Positions 7,917-16,440 of a DNA stretch of 59,881 bases are shown in pieces. Position 1 is the first letter of the stretch; every line of letters starts with the position of its first letter. The stretch is from Bacillota bacterium. GTDB taxonomy: Bacteria; Bacillota; Clostridia; DSM-8532. The stretch covers positions 1-59,881 of the forward strand of contig JAKIML020000095.1 of NCBI GenBank assembly GCA_022702935.2, given 5' to 3'. Made by a program: the position numbers and the translations under genes. Below the pieces are notes generated by a model. That model was not told where the DNA came from and ran no database searches. It saw nothing but the letters and a program-made list of their open reading frames with translations.

Positions 7917-8909
7917 TTATCCTTTCTTGTTCTTTGGGAGAACGGACAATTGGTCGAGTTTATCATAGAAATCATCGTCATATTGGCGCTGCTGGAAGTT
8001 ATCGCGCCGGGCTACCTTGCCGGGGGCCGGCTCACGCTTGTCGGAGCCCCTGGCCGAGGCCTCCTGATAAGCTTTAAGCTGGTCCATGGTCTTAATCCCT
8101 TCCTGATTCCAGCGGGTTAAAATGGTATGGGCCGATTTAAAGGGATTGGTTTTTCCCACCGTCAGCTTAAAGGCCTCCTCGATGATGGGAAGGTCATAGC
8201 CATAGTCGTCGAGCCAGATTTCAATCTGCTCCTCCTCATAGGCCTGGAGGGGACGCCTGAGCCTGAGCTTCTGGAGTATGGTTTTGCCAATGGCCTTGAT
8301 TTGCTCATAGGATTCCATGTATTTTTCCAGCTCCCAGTGGTTGGTGATTCCTTTCAGATACCAGGTTCGGCCCACCTTCTCAATATAGTTGATATTGAGG
8401 GCGTTATTGTCATAGCAGGTTTTAAAGAGGCTGACCATCACATCCTCGTCAAAGTGATAGGTGGAGAACCAATGATCAATGGCATTGTACCAGCTTGGAG
8501 CCATAAGGCCCTGGAAAAACATCTTGTTGATGGAGTCAATGCACTGATTCCGCTTGATGTGCATGGCCGTTTGTGAAACCGCCGACTCGCCGTCGGAGGT
8601 GGTCTTGCGCTTGTAGAGCTTACCGAGTTCGATCTCTTTAATATCGGTCAGGGAGATGAGGTTGGGGGTGCGAACAATAAGCGCCTCATGCTCCAGGATT
8701 TGAAAGGCAGCATTGACCGTATCCACCGAAAGGTCCAGCTTGGCGGCCAAATCCTCAGGACGTGCTTCCTTCTTGTATTTGCTCAAAAAAAGGCAGTACA
8801 GATAAACCTTTACTGCATCGGAGGGTAGACGGGGCATGATATCGCTTAAAAAAATGTCCGGAACCAAGGTATCGGACAGGAGAATGTCCTTTACGACCTC
8901 AAACTGCAT
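7917..8909 (-). CDS. DnaD-domain replication initiation protein
   Basis: The 330-residue protein has an N-terminal winged-helix-like domain (about residues 1-110, with DLAAKLDLSVDTVNAAFQIL as the likely DNA-binding helix-turn-helix). It is followed by tandem DnaB2/DnaD-like helical domains; the second holds a YDLPIIEEAF...NPFKSAHTILTRW segment resembling the YxxxI motif region. A disordered, charged tail follows. In Firmicutes such proteins remodel DNA and help helicase loading at the origin and at restart sites. It is transcribed with the DnaI-like gene from an extended -10 promoter at 8962-8990. Its replication role is inferred from family and neighbour. Confidence 0.85.
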   Translation of the reverse strand: MQFEVVKDILLSDTLVPDIFLSDIMPRLPSDAVKVYLYCLFLSKYKKEARPEDLAAKLDLSVDTVNAAFQILEHEALIVRTPNLISLTDIKEIELGKLYKRKTTSDGESAVSQTAMHIKRNQCIDSINKMFFQGLMAPSWYNAIDHWFSTYHFDEDVMVSLFKTCYDNNALNINYIEKVGRTWYLKGITNHWELEKYMESYEQIKAIGKTILQKLRLRRPLQAYEEEQIEIWLDDYGYDLPIIEEAFKLTVGKTNPFKSAHTILTRWNQEGIKTMDQLKAYQEASARGSDKREPAPGKVARRDNFQQRQYDDDFYDKLDQLSVLPKNKKG

Positions 8910-8961
8910 GGAATGACCTCTTTTTCATTTAATCTTCTATTCGCTGCCAGGAAGCAGAATT

Positions 8962-8990
8962 ATTATATCACAGCCGCTGCTCCCAATAAA
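8962..8990 (-). promoter_or_regulatory. Promoter of the DnaD/DnaI-like operon (minus strand)
   Basis: Read on the minus strand, TATAAT (8962-8967) is preceded by TGA, giving an extended -10. A weak -35 (TTTATT, 8985-8990) lies 17 bases upstream. The start would fall about 45 bases before the DnaD-domain ATG. Confidence 0.6.
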
Positions 8991-9117
8991 GTTTAATCCC
9001 GCAACGGCGCTCAAGGAAAGAACTTCCTGCCCAGGGGCTCATATAAAGTTTTCGGTATGAAGAAGAAGGCTTGTGGAAAACTAAGCAGAAGATTATCTGA
9101 CTTTTTCGAGGTGGATT

Positions 9118-10170
9118 ATGCCCCAACTAGCCATTCGTACCCGTTCAGGCAGGGTGGAAAGTATCCATAGCGGAATCATCTGCGTCACCGATTCTTTGAA
9201 TCATATTCTTCATTCCATTGGCAACACACGGGCCGGCCTGTTCTTAAGATCCTCGGGCAAGCCCTTTCTGGCTGTGGCCTTTGTCCATTCAGGGGCCATG
9301 CAGAAATTCAATATCACCCAGAAGGAATTGGCCGTGATCTGCAGCTCCCATTCGGGTCAGGCCTTTCATCGCAGAACGGTGCTCTCCATTCTTAACAAGA
9401 TCGGCCTTAAGGAGAGCGATTTGGACTGCGGCCATGCCAATCCCGAGGATAAAAGAGTCGAGAATGCATTGATTAAGCTGGGGAAGCGGCCTACCTGCAT
9501 CTTCAGCAACTGCTCGGGAAAGCATGCCGGTTTGCTGGCCCTTTGCAAGTTCTATGATTATCCCATTGAAGGATATACCTCCCCCGACCACCCGGTTCAG
9601 CAGCTTATACGCAAGACCATGGCTGAGCTTTTGGAATGCGATGAGAGGGAACTGGTCATCGGTAAGGACGGCTGCACCAATCCCACCTATTTTGTGACCC
9701 TCCAGCAGGCCGCATGGCTCTATGCCCGTCTTGCCCATGGCTATGGCGCCGGAGGCCCCTACGACGGGTGCCTGGATATTATCAAAAAGGCCATGATAGC
9801 CCATCCCAGAATGATCAGCGGGGATGGTACCTTTGCCACGGATCTTGTGAGGATGACCAAGGGAAGGGTGATTGGAAAAATCGGTGCCGAGGGGATTCTC
9901 TGTTTAGCCATCCCTGAAAAAAAGCTGGGTGTTTGCATCAATGTCAGGGATGGGCATCCCTGGTCCACCTATCCCATCGCCATTCGGGTTTTAGAGGAAC
10001 TGGAGGTCCTGGATGCGACCACCGTTGAGAAGCTGTCCAAATGGACCCTTCCGCCCCTCAAGGATGATAAGGGGGGAACGGTGGGCTATCTGCATCCCAC
10101 CTTCAGCCTTATTCAAAAACGGGTCAGTCATTATGAAATGGGAGATGTTTTTCCTGCAGGAGGACGGTAG
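9118..10170 (+). CDS. Asparaginase II family protein, first copy
   Basis: The 350-residue protein belongs to the zinc-dependent type II-like asparaginases related to Rhizobium etli inducible asparaginase (ReAV), which hydrolyse L-asparagine to aspartate and ammonia. The family signatures are present: RSSGKP (Ser/Lys pair), CSSHSG (Ser), NCSGKHAGL (Cys and Lys) and KDGCTNP (Asp and Cys). These correspond to the catalytic and zinc-site residues known for ReAV. The ATG is preceded by GAGGTGG. No signal peptide is visible, so it should be cytoplasmic. A second, diverged copy begins two bases after its stop codon. Confidence 0.88.
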   Translation: MPQLAIRTRSGRVESIHSGIICVTDSLNHILHSIGNTRAGLFLRSSGKPFLAVAFVHSGAMQKFNITQKELAVICSSHSGQAFHRRTVLSILNKIGLKESDLDCGHANPEDKRVENALIKLGKRPTCIFSNCSGKHAGLLALCKFYDYPIEGYTSPDHPVQQLIRKTMAELLECDERELVIGKDGCTNPTYFVTLQQAAWLYARLAHGYGAGGPYDGCLDIIKKAMIAHPRMISGDGTFATDLVRMTKGRVIGKIGAEGILCLAIPEKKLGVCINVRDGHPWSTYPIAIRVLEELEVLDATTVEKLSKWTLPPLKDDKGGTVGYLHPTFSLIQKRVSHYEMGDVFPAGGR

Positions 10171-10171
10171 T

Positions 10172-11200
10172 GTGAAGGCTTTGGCGGCGGTCACCAGAAA
10201 CAAATTGGTGGAAAGTGTGCACTGGGGAGTCATCTGTGTGGTGGACCCCCAGGGAAACATTGTGTATAAGCAAGGAGATCCCAGGACTAAGATCTTTTAT
10301 CGTTCCTCGGCCAAGCCCCTGCAGGTGCTTCCCTTTGTCCATTCGGGAGGTGCTGAAGCCATGGGCTTTACGCCCAAAGAGATTGCCCTTGCCTGTGCCT
10401 CCCATGTGGGCTCTCCCGAGCATCAGAAGACCGTCATGGATATCTTAAAACGGTTGGATCTGAAGGTCGCCGATCTCCACTGCGGTGTTATGAGCCCTTA
10501 TCATGAAGAAGAAAACAGAAGGCTTATTGCGGCCAACGAGGAGCCCTCACCCCTCCATGTAAGCTGCTCGGGAAAGCATGCCGCCATGCTGGCCTATTGC
10601 AAGTATCGGGGTTGGGATATAGCCACATACGAAAAAATAGACCATCCTCTTCAGCAGGAGATATTAAAAATCATCGCCCTGTTTACCGAGGAGAAGGCGG
10701 ATGCCATCCTGGTGGGAACCGACGGGTGCGGTCTGCCCATCTGCATGCTGCCCGTGGAGAAGATCGCTTTATCCTATGCCCGGCTGACCCAGTGCGTCCA
10801 TGATGAGCAAAGCGAGTACCATAGGGCTTCCAAAACCATATTTGAAGCCATGTACCGCCATCCCGACATGGTAGAAGGCCGGGGCGAGTTTGACACCGAA
10901 CTCATGGAAACGGCGGGGGGGAGACTCATCGCCAAGGTGGGTGCCGAGGCAGTGTATTGCATGGGGATTCGACAGGGTAACCTGGGGGTATGCCTCAAGA
11001 TAGCCGATGGCAATGAAAGAGCAGTTTATCCGGTGGTCATGCAGTTACTCCTGGAACTGGGCATCTTCGGGGACAGGGAGCTGGAGACTATGAGAAAGTG
11101 GTACAGAACCGAGCTTACCAATAATCTGAAGGAGCATATCGGGGATATTGTGCCCGTCTTTCACAGAAGGGAGGCCGTGGGTCTGGGAGATAGCCTGTGA
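10172..11200 (+). CDS. Asparaginase II family protein, second copy
   Basis: This 342-residue paralogue of the preceding gene lies in another frame. It keeps the same signature set: RSSAKPLQ, CASHVGSPEH, SCSGKHAAML and GTDGCGLPI. I place the start at GTG 10172, seven bases after a GGAGGA Shine-Dalgarno sequence inside the end of the first copy and one base past its stop. The conserved N-terminal sequence begins there, and the longer upstream extension of this frame is only a shadow of the first gene. Both copies keep the proposed active-site and zinc residues, so both may be active or they may form a heteromer. Confidence 0.88.
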   Translation: MKALAAVTRNKLVESVHWGVICVVDPQGNIVYKQGDPRTKIFYRSSAKPLQVLPFVHSGGAEAMGFTPKEIALACASHVGSPEHQKTVMDILKRLDLKVADLHCGVMSPYHEEENRRLIAANEEPSPLHVSCSGKHAAMLAYCKYRGWDIATYEKIDHPLQQEILKIIALFTEEKADAILVGTDGCGLPICMLPVEKIALSYARLTQCVHDEQSEYHRASKTIFEAMYRHPDMVEGRGEFDTELMETAGGRLIAKVGAEAVYCMGIRQGNLGVCLKIADGNERAVYPVVMQLLLELGIFGDRELETMRKWYRTELTNNLKEHIGDIVPVFHRREAVGLGDSL

Positions 11201-11224
11201 TAAAGCGAAAAAGCCACTCTTAAG

Positions 11225-11346
11225 CCCTGGTAAAAAATACATGGGTTCGTAACGGAATTGTAAAGGAATCCGCATAAGCAATGAATCTCAAATTGACGAT
11301 AAAACTTATGTAGTCTATTTGTTCTCAAATGAATGATTTACCAGGG
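11225..11346 (+). repeat. Distant 10-base inverted repeat that covers the RBS of the giant Fn3 gene
   Basis: CCCTGGTAAA at 11225-11234 is the exact reverse complement of TTTACCAGGG at 11337-11346. The right copy overlaps the AGGGGGAA Shine-Dalgarno sequence of the gene at 11358. In a read-through transcript from the asparaginase genes the two could pair and mask the RBS; a transcript from the promoter at 11293 would lack the left copy. Confidence 0.45.
11293..11321 (+). promoter_or_regulatory. Probable promoter of the giant Fn3-like surface protein operon
   Basis: TTGACG (11293-11298) and TATTTG (11316-11321) are separated by 17 bases, with a start expected about 30 bases before the ATG. The -35 is strong and the -10 mediocre. 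Confidence 0.5.
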
Positions 11347-11357
11347 GGAATTCCTAA

Positions 11358-14300
11358 ATGAACCATACGCTTAATAAAAAAATAGCACTATTCCTTGTAA
11401 TGGTGCTTTTGATAACGGGTCTGCCCACCGAGTTCCTGTCCAGTGCGGCAACGACCCCTATCACGCTGCAAGTGACCTATAATGCCAACACCAGAAAGTA
11501 TGACATCAGCTATCTATCAAGCGTAGAACCGGCAAAAACCATTCTTACATATCACGGACCCGATGGTACATTACATACCCACGAAGACGAGGAGACCTAT
11601 CAGAGCGGCAGGGTCACTGTCAGCGTGGACCTTCTTCCCGATCATATCTATGATTTGTCCCTGGATGTCTATATGACCCCTACCGATACACAGCCGTCCT
11701 ACCATGGCAGTCTCTATTATCTTGCCGACATCACCTTCCTGGGTGAGTCCTTCAACGTGATGTCCAACGCCTCGGGCATTGAGGATAAGAATCCTGCCTT
11801 TGAGTATCTCCAATACAACGGTGTGGATCATGTGGTGGCGGTAAGAAGCGGCGAGAACCCCGTAGTCCGTTTGAAATGGAAGATACCCACGATTTATCAC
11901 AACGATGGAGATCCCAGCACGTCAGACATTGTTTATGTAACCAGCAGCCGGGCCCTGGGCATTCTGCAGGATCCTGCCGTACCATTAAGCAAGACCTGCT
12001 TCCAGATTAATATGACCGTGGGCCATGGCTCCACCAGGGTGCTGAATTTTAATACCGACTATCAGGGCAGCGATATGATTATCGAGGGGAAGAACGTCAC
12101 CGTAAGCGGAATTACCAACGGTAATGTGACCAGTGCCGACAAATTTGTGACCGTGGATCTGGGCAAGGCACAGGGGATAGAATCCGGTACCGAGTATGAG
12201 TTTACCAATATTGGTCTTATCTTTGAAAATGCTGAATCAGAACAGATTCCTATTCGTCGTACCAACCTTCGCACCGACAGCGATAACCGTTTTGCCGTTA
12301 AAAATATTGATAATGTCTTTGCCGATGTGGGCTATGATTTAAGCTCCATCTATACCCCCATGGAGTTCGAGATGACCAAGGTGGACTCGGACAAGGTGGA
12401 GATTCGCTTTAAGAAAATCGTCAACGGTGTATATCCCGAGCTGTTCTATCAGGTTCAATATGCACCCCGTATTGACGATCTTTATACCCAGACCAATAAA
12501 TGGGTGAAGATTCCCGATTCGGCCCTCCCCAGCTCGGAACTCTATGGCAGTGAGATTGTCACCATTCCCGTATCGGGGGCCGACCATCCGGAATACTATT
12601 TCCGCGTGGTCTATTTTGACAGCTCCTCGGCCCTGCCCAGAAGCTCCTCCTTAAGCGTGGATCTCAGGCTTCTGGGTACTGAGTCGGGTAAACCGCCCCT
12701 TCCCAGAGAGATCAAAGCCGAAGCTGAATATATTGGAAGAAAAACTGTCACCGTTCCGACCACTGGCCTGTCCTCAGGGGATGTGGAGGTTCCTTTAAGC
12801 GATTTAAGGTTGTCCTTTGAAAAGCCCCTGGCCTGGAGACAGATAACCAACTGGGAAGCTTATAAGGCGAATGACTACGGAGAAGATGACTATACCTTCC
12901 ATGTGCTTCTTTCCACCTATCTTCCCGACACCTCGGTGCAAAAGCAAATTAAGACTGTGGGCCTTTCCAACACCAAGGACATCTATATGCCCGTCAAGCA
13001 GAAGCGTGTTTTGGTGCTGGGCAAAAAGGACTTTATAGAGGATCCCGAGGACAAGAATCGACTGATCTGCGTGATTCCCGGCGATAAGCTCTTCTATGAT
13101 TATGTGGATAATCAAAGCCTTTCCTTTGAGAATACGGAGGACCCCAGCGAGGATGGAAATCCGGGAGACTATCCCACCTTCCTGGTGCCCAATACCACCT
13201 ATTATCTGCAGCTCTTTGTATCCCGCAAAAAGGATAATGCCGACATAAACGCTGATGTATGGGGCGATCCCAATGGTCTGAGCGCCGATCTCAATAACCG
13301 CTTGTCTTACAAGTCCCCCATTATCAGCTTTACCACCTGGCCCCTTAACGAGCTTCCTGTGCCCATGCCCAATCTTCAGTTGGGTATTGAGCCCGAGACC
13401 TATGTGGATCCTGTGTCAGGGAATCTGACCCTGGCCGGAATCTCGGTAAGCTATGAGCGAGTACTGACCGATGTGGAATGGCGGCGGTATACCCGCGTCA
13501 CCACCGGCAGGGCCATTGTCTACGAATTCTATATCAGCCGTGATCCTTCCCAGTTTGACACCCAGCCCATTGTGACCGATACGGCCGTATACCCCGATGA
13601 GGCCGAGCTCATTAAGCGAGGGGTAACCATCACCAGCTCTGGGATTACGTTGCCCAATGGGCAGATGGAGCCCATCCTTCCCAATACGGTTTATTATGTG
13701 AAAGCCCGTTCCTCCCTTGTGGTTGGGGGTATAGTGATTGGCCGATCGGCTGAGACAGCTGTGAAGGCCATTACTACCCCAAAAATAGATACCGGGGGAT
13801 TGGATAATGTGCATCGGGAACCAAGGGCACCCTCCGAATTTGATATTGCCAAGGATGCAAATGGCCAGGATCTGCTCAGTGATGCCTGGGTTATATTCAA
13901 CTGGCTCCATGCTGAAAAGGATGTGACCTATGAACTGGTCTGCACCACCGTGAACCTGTCTCCCCAGGCCATAACTGCTGATTTTCAGAATGATCCCTTT
14001 AATGTGGGCTTCCTTAACGCCTATTCGGAGTTTGCCGACAATTACAGGATGGTCATCAATGTCAATGATCCCACCCTGGCCGCCCTGGGCTTCAGTGTCA
14101 ATGCGGAGGGTGGTGTGACCCTGCCCATTCGCAGGGACTTCTTAAGACCTAATCGCATTTATTATTTCAGCCTCCGTGCCGTTCGCAACAGGGGTATGAC
14201 CGATCCTTCGGGCAATTCCCTTGAGACAGTCAGCCGCTGGGTGACCGTTCCTGTGACCACCCATATGGTCAAATCTCCCGAGCAGTTTGAGGCTGTTAAG

Positions 14301-16415
14301 GATCTTGAAATCGGCTTCAATGTACAGTTGACCTATAGCGGGGCTACTGCCGATTCGGTGGAGGTCTACCTGAAGAAGGCTGAGGCTGCCGATTCCCAGT
14401 ATGTGTTACTCAACCGTTCCGATTACACCAGCGTTCTGGATGGATTCACCTACTATGTGCGCATCTATAATCTGGAGCCCAACCAATGGTATGATGTCAG
14501 GCTTAAGAACAAGATGAACAATACCTGGTATGATCAGAGCAGCGGTACCTGGAAAACCCAGACGGGCAGCCCCGTCAAGGCCAAGACCAGGGACCCCTTG
14601 ACCGAAATCGAGGTCAGATGGGAGGGCCAGGATCCCTATACCTACTATCTGGAGGCCCGAAGCGAGAAGGAAAACGATTACGAAAAGCTTATATACAGTG
14701 CTACCGGCTTTACCAACTACGGTTATGATTTGGTTTCGGGCGGCAGAATCATGTTCTACCGTGAGAAGACCAATCTCCATGTCCAGGAGGGATCGGGCAA
14801 ATATATCTATTACGCCAAGATCTCAGGTAAACCGGTCAGGGACAGCCAGGGCAATGTGCAGAACCTTCCTCTGCGCTCCAACACGCTCTATTATGTCAAA
14901 CTCTGGGCCTTCAACCTGGAGGAATCCCTCCATGTGGGTCCTGTGACCATGCGCACCGACTTCTCCCAGTCCGACTATGACAAGGATAAGAAAAAGGACG
15001 GGGTTATCGATCTCTACAACGACGCCGCCGATGGCCTTATGCAGAAGCTCTACTGGCTGGTGGATGTCAAGGCGGGAACCTCGCTGAGAGTCATCCTGAA
15101 GGACCATATGCTTTCAGGAATGTTAAGGGCCGCCATAGACGGCACCGTGACGGTGGATCTGTCGGGAGAAAATGCAAATGCCACCTATTACGAAATTCTG
15201 ATACCCTATAAAACCCTGGAGGCTGTTGAAACCTATGACAGCCGACTGAACATCAAGGTTGTGGGGGGAGAGTTTACCCTCAACAGGGGCAGTATTGATC
15301 TTGATGGGCTTAAGTCCCAGATTGTGGTCAATGGCGCCAAGGAGCCCATGCTGCTTCTGAAAATTGAAAAGAGCAAGACACCTAAGACCGTTCTGCCGTC
15401 AGGATTGGTTAATGCTTCACCCTATTATACCCTGGAGGCTTCGGCCATTGGCTCAAGGCTGACCTATGCCGAGATAAGTACCATCATCCATGATATCCTG
15501 AAAAAGCCCGATGCCAAGGGGCCCTTTAAATACGGCATTCTTGACAGGGAACTGTCCATCATCCTCAGAGATTTGGACAGCTACAGCTATCGCAGCCACA
15601 CCGATTTGAAGGATCTGATCCAAGGCGTTATGAAGAAGGTGGAGACCGAGCTCTCCCGTTATCTGAAGGACGTTTTGGACGGAGGCAGCGGCCTTCCCAA
15701 GGACTTTGTTCTGACAAGGGCCATTACCGCCTTCCCCGGAGGCCTGGGTGTGAAACTGGAATATACCTACCAGAGCGGTCTGACCCTGCCCTATGTGAAT
15801 ACCAGCGGTTCCTGGAAGGAGCCTGCAGGTGCCAAGGGCTATGTGGCCAATATTGTCCTGTTCCGTGTGGATGGCACGGGTCAATATACGGTTGTGGTTA
15901 AAGCCTCGGCTCCGGTACAGCCCGGAAGTCCTTTTGATACCACTATTTCCAAGCTGTCAGCCCGGTATGATCTGACCAAGGTCTTTGGTAAGGGCACCAT
16001 AAACCCTGCCAATCCCGTGAAGGGGGATCAAGCCGTGATGCTCTATGCGGTTCTCATCAAGCGAGACAATGAAATTGCGGGAATGACCCCCAGACAGCAG
16101 GCCACCACCCTGGGCATTGGTGACGTGGTGGGCACCAAACAGCTTACCGGGTATATGGATAATCAGACCTCGGTTTCCCTGGCCGTAAAGCTCTATTGCA
16201 CCAGGGCCAATATCAGCGCTGATTTGCTAAAGCCCACCAAGACCATCCATATTGCCAATGGCTCCGAGATTTCGTCCAACCTGTACCGCTATGTGACACT
16301 GGGCGTGGATTTGAACCTGACCACCCTGCAGAACCAGCGGTTTGATGCCACCGGACGTACCAGCATTGGCGCTTTGCTGGATATGATGAGCAAGGCCCTC
16401 GAGAAATTCGAGTAA
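11358..16415 (+). CDS. Giant secreted fibronectin-III-like surface protein with degenerate SLH-like C-terminus
   Basis: The 1685-residue protein begins with a typical signal peptide (lysine, then a hydrophobic core, ending near SSAATTP). Much of residues 30-1200 consists of beta-rich modules with fibronectin type III hallmarks: repeated NTTYYLQLF, NTVYYVKAR, NRIYYFSLRA and NTLYYVKLW strands that end each module. Around residues 1200-1320 a non-Fn3 beta domain follows (from QSDYDKDKKKD). A similar stretch occurs in the next gene. The last 150 residues contain two weak SLH-like units (around 1535-1570 and 1640-1685, the latter with NQRFDATGRTSIGALLDMM). I infer a cell-surface, possibly S-layer-attached protein; ligand unknown. 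ATG 11358 follows AGGGGGAA. Confidence 0.8.
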   Translation: MNHTLNKKIALFLVMVLLITGLPTEFLSSAATTPITLQVTYNANTRKYDISYLSSVEPAKTILTYHGPDGTLHTHEDEETYQSGRVTVSVDLLPDHIYDLSLDVYMTPTDTQPSYHGSLYYLADITFLGESFNVMSNASGIEDKNPAFEYLQYNGVDHVVAVRSGENPVVRLKWKIPTIYHNDGDPSTSDIVYVTSSRALGILQDPAVPLSKTCFQINMTVGHGSTRVLNFNTDYQGSDMIIEGKNVTVSGITNGNVTSADKFVTVDLGKAQGIESGTEYEFTNIGLIFENAESEQIPIRRTNLRTDSDNRFAVKNIDNVFADVGYDLSSIYTPMEFEMTKVDSDKVEIRFKKIVNGVYPELFYQVQYAPRIDDLYTQTNKWVKIPDSALPSSELYGSEIVTIPVSGADHPEYYFRVVYFDSSSALPRSSSLSVDLRLLGTESGKPPLPREIKAEAEYIGRKTVTVPTTGLSSGDVEVPLSDLRLSFEKPLAWRQITNWEAYKANDYGEDDYTFHVLLSTYLPDTSVQKQIKTVGLSNTKDIYMPVKQKRVLVLGKKDFIEDPEDKNRLICVIPGDKLFYDYVDNQSLSFENTEDPSEDGNPGDYPTFLVPNTTYYLQLFVSRKKDNADINADVWGDPNGLSADLNNRLSYKSPIISFTTWPLNELPVPMPNLQLGIEPETYVDPVSGNLTLAGISVSYERVLTDVEWRRYTRVTTGRAIVYEFYISRDPSQFDTQPIVTDTAVYPDEAELIKRGVTITSSGITLPNGQMEPILPNTVYYVKARSSLVVGGIVIGRSAETAVKAITTPKIDTGGLDNVHREPRAPSEFDIAKDANGQDLLSDAWVIFNWLHAEKDVTYELVCTTVNLSPQAITADFQNDPFNVGFLNAYSEFADNYRMVINVNDPTLAALGFSVNAEGGVTLPIRRDFLRPNRIYYFSLRAVRNRGMTDPSGNSLETVSRWVTVPVTTHMVKSPEQFEAVKDLEIGFNVQLTYSGATADSVEVYLKKAEAADSQYVLLNRSDYTSVLDGFTYYVRIYNLEPNQWYDVRLKNKMNNTWYDQSSGTWKTQTGSPVKAKTRDPLTEIEVRWEGQDPYTYYLEARSEKENDYEKLIYSATGFTNYGYDLVSGGRIMFYREKTNLHVQEGSGKYIYYAKISGKPVRDSQGNVQNLPLRSNTLYYVKLWAFNLEESLHVGPVTMRTDFSQSDYDKDKKKDGVIDLYNDAADGLMQKLYWLVDVKAGTSLRVILKDHMLSGMLRAAIDGTVTVDLSGENANATYYEILIPYKTLEAVETYDSRLNIKVVGGEFTLNRGSIDLDGLKSQIVVNGAKEPMLLLKIEKSKTPKTVLPSGLVNASPYYTLEASAIGSRLTYAEISTIIHDILKKPDAKGPFKYGILDRELSIILRDLDSYSYRSHTDLKDLIQGVMKKVETELSRYLKDVLDGGSGLPKDFVLTRAITAFPGGLGVKLEYTYQSGLTLPYVNTSGSWKEPAGAKGYVANIVLFRVDGTGQYTVVVKASAPVQPGSPFDTTISKLSARYDLTKVFGKGTINPANPVKGDQAVMLYAVLIKRDNEIAGMTPRQQATTLGIGDVVGTKQLTGYMDNQTSVSLAVKLYCTRANISADLLKPTKTIHIANGSEISSNLYRYVTLGVDLNLTTLQNQRFDATGRTSIGALLDMMSKALEKFE

Positions 16416-16440
16416 TAAATCAGGAGGAGTGGAAAGTCCT

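Noticed and set aside
10013-10171. A longer N-terminus for the second asparaginase, starting inside the first gene
   Set aside because: The extra residues are a frame-shifted reading of the first gene, and GTG 10172 has a well-placed GGAGGA and starts the conserved sequence.
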